Assembly: GCA_963734185.1 (NCBI GenBank)
Contig: CAVTGA010000002.1
Location: 372,001 to 436,000, forward strand
DNA length: 64,000 nt
DNA from: PALSA-894 sp963734185
GTDB lineage: Bacteria; Pseudomonadota; Alphaproteobacteria; Rhizobiales; Xanthobacteraceae
Direction of reading: 5' to 3'
Shown here: positions 34,490 to 43,364 of the stretch, piece by piece
Position numbering within the stretch: the stretch's first letter is position 1
How the letters are laid out: each line of letters opens with the position of its first letter
Position numbers and translations under genes: made by a program
Notes under the pieces: generated by a model
What the model saw: the letters and a program-made list of their open reading frames with translations, nothing else
What the model was told of the DNA's origin: nothing
The model's database searches: none

Positions 34490-35390
34490 TCAGGCCCTCC
34501 CGCCCGGCGCGGTGACGTCGCGGATGCCGTCGCCGACCATGTTGACGGCGAACACCAGGAGCGCGAGCGCGGTGCCGGGAATCGCGATCAGCCAGAACGA
34601 GAAGAACATGTAGGTCTTGGCCTCGGCAATCATCAGCCCCCACGACGGCCACGGCGGCTGCACGCCGAGGCCGAGGAAGGAGAGCGCCGCCTCGAGCAGG
34701 ATCGCGCTCGCGGCCTCGACGGTCGCCACCACGACCAGCTGGGGCAGCACGTTGGGCAGCACCTCGCCGAGCACCACGCGTGCCGTAGACGCGCCGGCGG
34801 CTTCTGCCGCCGCGACGTAGTCGAGCGACGCGCACCTGCTGGGTCGCGGCGCGCATCACCACGGCGAAGCGGTCCCACTTCAACAGGCCGAGCACCAGGA
34901 TCACCACCGGCAGCGAGCCGCCGACGGTGGCGACCACCGCGAGCGCCACCAGGATCAGCGGCAGCGCCAGCCGCACCGTGATGATGAACGTCACCGCCAG
35001 GTCGACGCGGCCGCCGAAGAAGCCGGCGGCGAGGCCGAGCGCGGTACCGATCAGGCCGGAGATCACCATGACGGCGAGGCCGATCAAGAGCGAGATTTGC
35101 GAGCCGTAGATCACGCGCGACAGATAATCGCGGCCGAGATTGTCGGTGCCGAGCGGATGCGTCCAGTTGCCGTTCTCGTACCAGATCGGCGGGATCAGCC
35201 GGCGCGACAGGTCCTGCGTGTACGGATCGTGCGGCGCGATCAGCGGCGCGAGCAATGCGACCAGCACGATGCAGGCGAGCAGCCCCGTGCCGATCACGAG
35301 GCCACTGTGCTTGAGCGCGCGGCGGCGCAGCAGCGCGCGCGGCGAAGCAAGCTCGAGATCGAGGACCGGGATCGCCGCAACGTCGGTCAT
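34490..35390 (-). pseudogene. Peptide ABC transporter permease (DppC-like), one frameshift
   Basis: A permease of about 300 residues with an N-terminal cytoplasmic tail, a first helix (GLVIGTGLLACIVLVALLAP) and the OppC-type N-domain PHDPYTQDLSRRL...HPLGTDNLGRDYLSRVIYG. After one frame change near 34829 come the EAA loop (VVLGEVLPNVLPQLVVVATV) and the conserved ALSFLGLGVQPPWPSWG. The ATG overlaps the upstream permease stop. Only one base is out of place. Confidence 0.82.
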
Positions 35391-36310
35391 GCGCCGCCCA
35401 CCCTGATGCGCGGGTCGAGCCAGGCATTGGCGAGGTCGGCGGCGAGCGTCAGGCCGACATAGACCAGGGCGAGCAAGGTCACGATCGCCTGGGTGACCGG
35501 CAAGTCCTTGTGGGTGATCGACTGGTAGGCGAGATAGCCGAGGCCATCGAGCGCGAACACGGTCTCGATGATCACCGAGCCGCCGAGCAGCAGGCCGAGT
35601 TGCACGGCGGAGAGCGCCACCACCGGCACCAGCGCGTTGCGCAGCGCGTGCTTCAACACGATGCTGGTCCGCGAAAGGCCTTTGGCGCGCGCCGTACGGA
35701 CGTAGTCGGACGACAGCACCTCGATCATGCCGGCGCGGATCAGCCGCATGAAGGCCGGCGTCACGTAGTAGCCGAGCGCGACGGTCGGCAGCACGAAATG
35801 GGCCCAGGTCTCGCTGCCCGAGACCGGAAGCACGCGCAGCGTCACGGCGAACAGCATCATCAGGATGAGCGCGAAGAAGAAGTTGGGCAACGCCTGGCCG
35901 ACCACGGCGAGCGCGAGGCAGAGCCGGTCGACCAGGCTGTTGGGATAGACCGCCGCCAGAATCCCGAGCGGCAGCGAGACCGCGAGCGCGAACAGGAACG
36001 ACAGGACGGCAAGGATCGCGGTCGCCGGCAGCTTGTCGAGCACCAGCGAGATCACGTCGGTCTTGTAGAACAGCGACTGGCCGAAATCGCCGCGCAGCAT
36101 GCGCACGAGCCACTCGACGTACTGCACGATCAACGGGCGATCGAGGCCGTGCATGCGGCGGATGCTCTCGATGTCCTCGGCGCGCGCGCCCTCCCCGGCG
36201 AGCGCGATCGCCACGTCGCCGGTCGCGCGCAACAGCAGGAAGGCGAGCGCGGAGACGACGACCGCGACCAGGACCGCGAGCGCGCAGCGTTTGAGGGCGT
36301 AGGTCAGCAT
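35387..36310 (-). CDS. Peptide ABC transporter permease (DppB-like)
   Basis: A 307-residue inner-membrane permease with six helices and the DppB/OppB signature: RRMHGLDRPLIVQYVEWLVR, GDFGQSLFYKTDV, and the EAA loop RTARAKGLSRTSIVLKHALR. The end GYLAYQSITHKDLPVTQAIV is typical. ATG 36310 is used. The longer frame runs through a palindromic repeat and is rejected. The gene is intact. The repeat lies between it and the binding-protein gene upstream. Confidence 0.9.
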   Translation of the reverse strand: MLTYALKRCALAVLVAVVVSALAFLLLRATGDVAIALAGEGARAEDIESIRRMHGLDRPLIVQYVEWLVRMLRGDFGQSLFYKTDVISLVLDKLPATAILAVLSFLFALAVSLPLGILAAVYPNSLVDRLCLALAVVGQALPNFFFALILMMLFAVTLRVLPVSGSETWAHFVLPTVALGYYVTPAFMRLIRAGMIEVLSSDYVRTARAKGLSRTSIVLKHALRNALVPVVALSAVQLGLLLGGSVIIETVFALDGLGYLAYQSITHKDLPVTQAIVTLLALVYVGLTLAADLANAWLDPRIRVGGA

Positions 36311-36330
36311 CGGGAGGCAAGCCGCGGTGT

Positions 36331-36452
36331 GCTCCCCTCCCCCTTGCGGGGAGGGGTTGGGGGTGGGGGTCGTGAGAGTTTGCGCTCGCGTCGACGCTCG
36401 CGCGCCTTCGCACCACCCCCCTCCCCAACCCTCCCCCACAAGGGGGGAGGGA
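36331..36452. repeat. GC-tract palindromic repeat between binding protein and permease genes
   Basis: About 120 bases with long inverted arms (CTCCCCTCCCCCTTGCGGGG on one side; CCCTCCCCAACCCTCCCCC with AAGGGGGGAGGG on the other). It is placed within the leftward peptide operon, where transcript hairpins often raise the ratio of binding protein to permease. It resembles the element inside tupA. Confidence 0.75.
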
Positions 36453-36479
36453 GCGAGAGACCGGTGCTTGTTGCGCGCA

Positions 36480-37999
36480 TCACTTGTAGGTCATCTCCCA
36501 GAAGCGCGGCATCTCGTCCGGATAGGCGGTGAAGGTGAGCTCTTTCGCTGCCACATAGTAGGTCGGCAGCGAATAGAGCGGGATCGCGTAGGCGCGCTCC
36601 TGGATCAGCACCAGCGCCTTGGCATAGGCGTCGGCGCGCACCTTGGCGTCGACCGAGGAATCGCCGCGCTCGAGCAGGTCGCGCACCTCCGGGTCGCGCG
36701 CGACGTCGTCGGGCGTGAACTTGAAGAACACCGGCGTGTTGGCGGAGACGTCGTTGATCGAGAACGAGCCCCAGGTCTGATGCGCGATCGGCACCTTGTT
36801 GGCGCGCACCAGGTCGCGCATGGCGGCGTATTGCAGAAAGCGCAGGTTGGCCTTGACGCCGATGGCGCGCAGATAGCCGATCATGGCCTCGGTCTGGTTG
36901 CGCTCGCGATAAGCATAGAAGTCGATGTCGAACCCGTTGGGAAAGCCGGCCTCGGCGAGCAGCGCCTTGGCCTTGGCCGGGTCGTAGTCGTAGCGCGCGG
37001 CGCCCTGATCGGTGCAGCCGAACTGCGAGGGGAAGCACACCGTATGGATGACGCGGGCGCCCTCGCCGACCAGCGACTTGATCATCGCCGTCGACGATCG
37101 ATCGCGTGCATCAGCGCCTTGCGCACGCGAATGTCGCGTAGCTGCGGCGCGATGGTCTTCTCGGTCACGTCGAAGCCGAGGAACACGATGCGCATAGTCT
37201 CGCCCGACACGACCTGCAGGTGCGGAACGCTGCGCAGCTGCTGGGCCTGATCGGGCGCAACGTTCATGACCATGTCGAGGCCGCCGGCGAGCATTTCGGC
37301 GACCTGGGTCTGGCGGTCCGGGATGAAGCGGATCTCGACCTTCTCGATCTTGGCCTGCGGCTTCGGGCTATCCTTGAAGTAATCGGGGTTGCGTTCCATG
37401 CGCACGAACTTGCCGATGGCGTGTTCGGTGATGCGGTAGGGCCCGGAGCCGACCGGCTTCTCGTTCATGCCCTGCGGGCCGACCTTGGCGTAATATTCGT
37501 GCGGATGGATGACGATCGGGCCGGCGAGATATTCGATCGCGGCCGGGAACGGTTTCTTGCAGATGATGCGGACCTTGTGGCTGTCGATCTTCTCGACGCG
37601 GTCGATCCAGTCGACGTTCCCCCGGGTGATGACCTTGCTGTCGGGCTTGACCACGAAGTTGAGCGTGTAGACCACGTCGTCGGCGCTGAACTCGGCGCCA
37701 TTGTGGAATTTCACGCCCTTGCGCAGCTCGACTTCGAGCGTCTTGTCGTCGATCCACTTCCACGCGGTCGCGAGCTGGCCCTTGTACTGGCTGGTCTTCG
37801 GATCGCGGTAGATCAGCGTGTCCCACACCTGCTGGCCGATGATCACGCCGATGCGCACGTTGTTCATGAACGGATCGACGTTCTCCACCACCTGGTCGTA
37901 GGCGAAGCGGATCGAATTGTCCTTCTTGGCGGCAAGCGCCGGTGTGGCGAACGCGGATGCGGCGAGCAACGTCGCCAAGGCGAGCCGTACGGCAGCCAT
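36480..37999 (-). pseudogene. Peptide ABC transporter substrate-binding protein (SBP family 5), one frameshift
   Basis: A reconstructed exported binding protein of about 505 residues. The N-terminal portion (ATG 37999, behind GGGGAGAG) has a signal peptide ending PALA-AKK, then the family 5 core GQLATAWKWIDDKTLEVELR, GVKFHNGAEFSADDVVYTLN and SGPYRITEHAIGKFV. One missing base near 37092 moves the C-terminal 200 residues (YDPAKAKALLAEAGFPNGF) to a second frame. It heads the leftward operon SBP-permease-permease-ATPase-ATPase-peptidase. Confidence 0.85.
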
Positions 38000-38230
38000 C
38001 TTAACTCTCCCCTCGTCGAAATTGTCCAAGGCTTTGGATTGCCTGCGAGTGAAAGGCGCACGGTCAGGCAAGTCAAGGTGTGCGGGCGCAGTCGGCCTGC
38101 GGCGAGGCAGCGCGCAGGAAATGGAGGAACCTGTGCGAATCCCGCCTTGCCACAGCGGGTTCCTCATCTGCCGCACATACGCCGCCTATAGTATCGGCGC
38201 ATCCCTGGTGATTCTCGCCGAGCAGACGCC

Positions 38231-41196
38231 ATGCGCTTTCACGCCGATCTGCACGTGCACTCGAAATACTCCCGCGCGACCAGCCGCGACCTCGACCTCG
38301 AGCATTTGGCCGAATGGGCGGCGCGCAAGGGCATCGGCGTGGTGGCGACCGGCGACTTCACTCATCCGGCATGGTGCGCCGAGTTGAAGGCCAAGCTGGT
38401 GCCGGCCGAGCCCGGGCTGTTCCGGCTGCGCGGCGACATCGAGGCGGCCGTGGCCGAGCGCTTGCCGCCCGCCTGCCGCGCGACCGTGCGCTTCATGCTC
38501 GAGGTGGAGATCTCCACGATCTACAAGAAGGGCGACAAGACGCGCAAGATCCATCACCTCATCTACGCGCCGGACTTCGCCACCGTCGACCGCATCAATG
38601 CGCGCCTTGCGCGCATCGGCAACATCGCCTCCGACGGCCGGCCGATCCTCGGGCTCAACTCGCGCAATCTGCTGGAGATCGCGCTGGAGGCTGACCCCGG
38701 CGCCTATCTGGTCCCGGCGCACATCTGGACGCCGTGGTTCGCGGCGCTCGGCTCGCAGTCCGGTTTCGACTCGATTCCCGAATGCTACGGCGACCTCGCC
38801 GGCCACATCTTCGCGGTCGAGACCGGCCTGTCGTCCGATCCGGTGATGAACTGGCGCGTGTCATCGCTCGACCGCTATCGGCTGGTGTCGAACTCCGACG
38901 CGCACTCGCCCGGCAAGCTCGGCCGCGAGGCGACCGCGTTCGACTGCGAGGTGGATTACTTCGCGATCCGGCGCGCGCTGGAGACCGGCGCGGGCTTCGT
39001 CGGCACGGTCGAGTTCTTCCCAGAGGAGGGCAAGTATCACCTCGACGGACACCGCAAATGCGGCGTCCGCCTCACGCCGAAGGAGACCTTGGCGAACGGC
39101 GGACGCTGCCCGGCGTGCGGGCAACCGGTCACCATCGGGGTGGAGCACCGGGTCGAGGTGCTGGCGGATCGCGACGAAGCCGAGGTCACGCCGCCGCCGA
39201 GCGCGGGCGAGCCCTTGAACCTGGTGCCGCTGCCGGAGGTGCTGTCCGAACTCGCATCGAGCGGCCCCAGCTCCAAGACGGTCGAGCGCTCTTACGACCG
39301 GCTGGTCGCCGCGCTCGGTCCGGAGCTTTCGATCCTCGAAGCGGTTCCGGTCGAGGACATCGCGCGGGCAAGCTCGTCGCTGCTCGGCGAAGCCATCACG
39401 CGGCTGCGCGCCGGCCAGGTGATCCGCGAGGCCGGCTATGACGGCGAATACGGCGTGATCCGCCTGTTCGAGCCGGACGAGCTGCGCCGGCACACGGGCG
39501 GCGCGATGCTGTTTGACGCATCACCGGTCGCGCGGCGCGTTTCACCTCCCCCTGAAAGGGGGAGGTCGACCGTGAAGCGGTCGGGTGGGGGTCAACTTGA
39601 GTTGCACACGCAGCCGACCGACCCCCTCCCGGCGCCTTCGGCGCCGACCTCCCCCTTTCAGGGGGAGGTGGAGACCGAGCCCGCGGCAGCGCCGAACATC
39701 CTCTCCTCCCTCGACCCGGACCAGCGCCGCGCGGCGGAGATCATCGACGGGCCCTTGCTCATCGTCGCCGGCCCCGGCTCGGGCAAGACGCGCACGCTCA
39801 CCTACCGGTTGGCGCACCTGATCGCGGAGCGCGGCGTGCCGGCACCGCGTTGCCTCGCCGTCACCTTCACGCGCCGCGCCGCGGCCGAGATGCACCAACG
39901 CTTGGCGATTCTCCTTCCGCCCGCGGCAGGCGCGCCGGCCATCCACACCTTTCACTCGCTCGGCCTTGCGATCTTGCGCGCGCATCCGCCGGCCTGCAGC
40001 GCGACTTCCGCGTCGCCAGCGAAGATGAGCGGGTCGCGGCACTGGCCGAGACGATGGATATCTCGCCGACCAGGGCCGAGCGCCTGCTGCGCCGGATCTC
40101 CAAAGCCAAGCGCGGACAGGCGGTGCCGGATGACGGGGCCCTTGCGGCCTATGACCGGATGCTGGCGGCACGCAATTGGATCGATTTCGACGACCTGGTC
40201 GGACTGGCGGTGCGCGCGATGAGCGAAACGAGCCTTGCGGCGCGCTACCGCGAGCAATTCTCGTATGTGTCGGTCGACGAACTCCAGGACATCGACGAGC
40301 AACAGTATCGTCTCATCACCTTGCTCGCGCCGCCGCCGGCTGCGAATCTCTGCGTCATCGGCGATCCCGACCAGGCGATCTACGGTTTCCGCGGCGCGGA
40401 CGCGTCCTGCTTCGACCGGTTCGCCCGCGACTATCCCACCGCCGCGCGCGTCGCGCTGCGGCGCAATTACCGCTCTAGCGGGACGATCGTCGCCGCCTCC
40501 GCACAGGTGCTCGGCGAGAACGGCGACGAGGCATCGATCGCCCGCATGGTGCGCGCCATGCACGAACGCATCGCCATCCACGCGGCGCCGACCGAGCGCG
40601 CCGAGGCCGAGTTCGTGGTGCAGACAATCGAACGGTTCCTCGGCGGCCACAGCTTCTTCTCGATCGACAGCGGACGCGCCGACGGCACCAACGCAAACCT
40701 GTCGTTCGCCGACTTCGCGGTGCTGTATCGCACCGACGCGCAGTCGGCCGCGCTGATCGAGGCGCTGGCGCGCTCCGGCATTCCGTTCCGCAAGAACGGT
40801 CAGGACGCGCTTGATCCCGAAGACCGTGTCGCGATCGACGCTGAACTCAAGGAAGACCGTGGAGACCACGTTTCGCTGCTGACCTTGCACGCCGCCAAGG
40901 GACTCGAATTTGCCGTGGTGTTCATCGTCGGGCTGGAAGACGGACTGTTGCCGCTGCACTGGGGCGACCCGAGCGAGGCGAACATGGCCGAGGAGCGCCG
41001 GCTGTTCTACGTCGGCATGACGCGCGCCAGGGACCGGCTGATCCTGAGCCGGGCGCTCAAGCGGCACTGGCGCGGCCGCGTGCGCGCGCCGGAGGCTTCG
41101 CCGTTCCTCGCCGCGATCGAACGCGAATTGCTCAAGCATCAGGAGGTAAGGCTGCGGCGGCGCAAGCCGGAGGATCGGCAGCTTAGCTTGCTGTGA
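38231..41196 (+). pseudogene. Endonuclease Q-like domain fused to UvrD/Rep helicase, one frameshift
   Basis: A reconstructed protein of about 988 residues. The N-terminal ~430 residues match the EndoQ/PHP family (HADLHVHSKYSRATSRDL, LVSNSDAHSPGKLGREA) with a cysteine metal site (HRKCGVRL...CPACGQPV). EndoQ nicks DNA 5' to deaminated bases. The C-terminal part is an SF1 helicase: Walker A IVAGPGSGKTRTLTYR, motif II SVDELQDIDEQQ, GDPDQAIYGFRGAD, LRRNYRS, TLHAAKGLEF, FYVGMTRARDRL. A palindromic repeat fills the linker. One shift near 39990 splits the frame just after the first helicase motifs. It could excise deaminated DNA ahead of unwinding. Confidence 0.82.
39543..39670. repeat. 128-bp element with perfect 26-bp inverted ends, inside a coding region
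   Basis: The arms 39543-39568 and 39645-39670 are perfect inverse complements (core CCTCCCCCTGAAAGGGGGAG), with a further hairpin GGCGCCTTCGGCGCC between. The reading frame of the EndoQ-helicase protein stays open through it, adding a Pro/Ser/Gly-rich linker of about 43 residues between the two domains. Confidence 0.85.
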
Positions 41197-41274
41197 CGCT
41201 CAGGGAGAGCCGAACCAACTTCGCGCCGGTAAGAGTCGTCGCGCGCGAACCCAAATATCTCTGCCTGTCTTGAC

Positions 41275-41362
41275 ATAATTTACTTGTAATTGCTGCGCAT
41301 AATTGACTTGTAATATCGCGTCACAATATACTTGTGATTACACGACACGTAACACTTGCACT
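41275..41362 (+). promoter_or_regulatory. Four direct repeats at exactly 24-base spacing upstream of fic
   Basis: ATAATTTACTTGTAAT (41275-41290), ATAATTGACTTGTAAT (41299-41314) and ACAATATACTTGTGAT (41323-41338) repeat every 24 bases. A fourth degraded copy at 41347-41362 keeps ACTTG in phase. The tract is A/T-rich in a GC-rich genome and ends 12 bases before the GTG start. This looks like a phased operator, probably bound by the winged-helix N-terminal domain of the Fic protein itself. Confidence 0.75.
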
Positions 41363-41374
41363 GGATTCGAAGCC

Positions 41375-42946
41375 GTGGCCCAAAAGCGCCGCAACACCAA
41401 GCCCCAAGAAAAGCTCGCCTTGTCCTTGGCAAGGCTCGAGGAGCTGCAAGCTGACGGGCGGCGCGTTTTTCAATCCAGCGAGTTCGGGCGGCGCAATCGT
41501 CAACGTCTGGTCAAGCAAGGTTTCCTTCGAGAGGTTATCAAGGGCTGGCTCGTCTCGACCAGTCCAGGAACGGCCCAGGGCGACAGCACGCCATGGTACG
41601 CGTGCTTCCGGGAATTTTGCGCGCGCTATTGCGCCACCCGGTTCGGCGAAGATTGGCATCTTTCGCCTGAGCAATCGCTGCTGCTGCACGCCGAAAACAG
41701 CGTCATTCCGAATCAGGTCGTCGTTTACAGCACCAAGGGCACGAACAACACGATCGCTCTGCTTTTCGGCACTTCCCTCTATGATCTCAAGCAAGCTCAG
41801 GCGGCCTCCGCCGAGGAGACTTCCGTCAAGGAGGGATTGAGACTCTTCACGCCAGCCGCATCACTGACGAGAGTGCCCGAAGCATTCTTCACCCGCCATC
41901 CGGTCGAGGCGCAGGTGGTTCTTGCGGGCATCAAGGACTCATCCGAAGTCCTTGGCCGCCTGCTCGAAGGCGGACATTCCGCTATTGCCGGAAGGCTTGC
42001 AGGAGCGTTTCGTCGCATTGGGCGGAAAAATATCGCCGACGAAATCATCAAGGCCATGAAGGCAGCGGACTACGACCTACGCGAAACAGACCCTTTCTTA
42101 CCTCGGCAAGATTTCAAGACTTTCTCACCTGGTGTTGCACCCATCGTCGGACGCATTCGCGCGCTGTGGGACTCTTCCCGCGGGTCGATCATTGCGGCTT
42201 TTCCGAAAGCACCAGGGTTGCCCAACAACAAAAAGGATTATCTGAACTTCGTCGAGGAAATCTACCCAAACGATGCGTACCACTCCCTCTCGATTGAAGG
42301 CTATCGTGTCACGCCGGAACTGATTGCCCGCGTACAGGCTGGCAATTGGAATCCGGATGAGAATGAAGCGGACCGCCAGAATCGTGACGCGCTCGCCGCG
42401 CGCGGCTATTGGCAGGCATTTCAAGAAGTGAAGGAAGCCGTCGCCAAGATCATAGGCGGCGATGGGGCGGGAGCGCTCATTCGCACCGCCCATCGAGACT
42501 GGTATCGGGAGCTTTTCCAGCCCAGCGTCCAGGCTGGCTTGATTGGCGCGGCAGCCCTTGCCGGTTACCGAAACCATCCGGTGTTCATCCGGGAATCACG
42601 CCACGTGCCGCCACGCGCTGAGGTTCTGCACGATGCCATGCCGGCATTGTTCGATCTTCTGGAACAGGAGACCGAACCTTCCGTGCGCGCTGTGCTCGTG
42701 CATTGGATGTTCGGCTACATCCACCCGTATCCGGACGGCAACGGCCGCATGGCTCGCTTTCTGATGAACGCGATGCTCGCGTCCGGGGGATATCCTTGGA
42801 CCGTCATCCGCGTGGACGATCGGGCTTCGTATTTGAACGCGCTGGAAACCGCGAGCGTTGAAGGCAATATCGAGCCTTTTGCGAATTTCATCGCGCGGCG
42901 GGTCGGTTGGTCAAAGGCCGAAGCTGCCAAAAGCGCTAAGAAATGA
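41375..42946 (+). CDS. Fic-domain protein with N-terminal winged-helix (AbiEi-like) region
   Basis: A protein of about 523 residues. The Fic active site is HPYPDGNGRMARFLMN (about residues 448-463), all catalytic positions intact, so AMP or another nucleotide-phosphate transfer is likely. The S/TxxxEG inhibitory motif SLSIEGYR lies before the Fic core (about residue 305), so self-inhibition is built in. The N-terminal ~200 residues begin LARLEELQADGRRVFQ...LVKQGFLREVIKGWLV, an AbiEi-type winged-helix layout. I use GTG 41375, as an upstream TTG sits inside the operator repeats. Composition is lower in GC. The likely role is toxin/defence or regulation. Confidence 0.85.
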   Translation: MAQKRRNTKPQEKLALSLARLEELQADGRRVFQSSEFGRRNRQRLVKQGFLREVIKGWLVSTSPGTAQGDSTPWYACFREFCARYCATRFGEDWHLSPEQSLLLHAENSVIPNQVVVYSTKGTNNTIALLFGTSLYDLKQAQAASAEETSVKEGLRLFTPAASLTRVPEAFFTRHPVEAQVVLAGIKDSSEVLGRLLEGGHSAIAGRLAGAFRRIGRKNIADEIIKAMKAADYDLRETDPFLPRQDFKTFSPGVAPIVGRIRALWDSSRGSIIAAFPKAPGLPNNKKDYLNFVEEIYPNDAYHSLSIEGYRVTPELIARVQAGNWNPDENEADRQNRDALAARGYWQAFQEVKEAVAKIIGGDGAGALIRTAHRDWYRELFQPSVQAGLIGAAALAGYRNHPVFIRESRHVPPRAEVLHDAMPALFDLLEQETEPSVRAVLVHWMFGYIHPYPDGNGRMARFLMNAMLASGGYPWTVIRVDDRASYLNALETASVEGNIEPFANFIARRVGWSKAEAAKSAKK

Positions 42947-42951
42947 TAGAG

Positions 42952-43149
42952 TATTCAGCGAGCGGGGCCAAGGACCGAGGCCGCGACGGCGGAAGCAATT
43001 CGATGCGAAGCATCGGCTATTGGCGCGGCCGCGTGCGCCCGCCGGAGGCTTCGCCGTTCCTGTCGGCGATCGAACACGAACTGCTCAAGCATCAGCAGGT
43101 GCGGCTGCCGCGGCGCAAGCCGGAGGAGCGACAGCTCACGCTGCTGTAG
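42952..43149 (+). pseudogene. Displaced, diverged 3' end of the helicase gene
   Basis: From 43021 to the stop at 43149, 129 bases align without gaps to the helicase 3' end (41068-41196) at 111 of 129 positions (18 mismatches), coding for WRGRVRPPEASPFLSAIEHE and onward. Nothing upstream of 43021 matches. The fic gene therefore sits between a complete helicase and a second helicase tail. Confidence 0.85.
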
Positions 43150-43207
43150 GCGCGCGGATTGCCGCGGGCTGGAGCGTTTTCCATTGGCATGCACCAATCC
43201 TATCCAC

Positions 43208-43300
43208 CGTCATGGCCGGGCTTGTCCCGGCCATCCACGTCTTGCTTTCGTGCTGCGAAGAAGAAAGTCGTGGATGCCCGGCACAAGGCCGGGCATGACG
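43208..43300. repeat. Palindromic repeat, family A copy 2
   Basis: Same family and orientation as 6727-6812, with a slightly longer loop (GTGCTGCGAAGAAGAAAG). It occupies most of the gap between the helicase tail remnant and the convergent FAD oxidoreductase. Confidence 0.85.
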
Positions 43301-43364
43301 AACAATGGATCCATCGTTACTGGAAAGAGCTCTAGCAGGGCATCGCCGACGCCGATCGATATGA

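Noticed and set aside
41275..41362. CRISPR-like array (four repeats at 24-base spacing)
   Set aside because: Repeats are 16 bases with 8-base gaps, too short for spacers, and degrade toward the gene start; an operator fits better.
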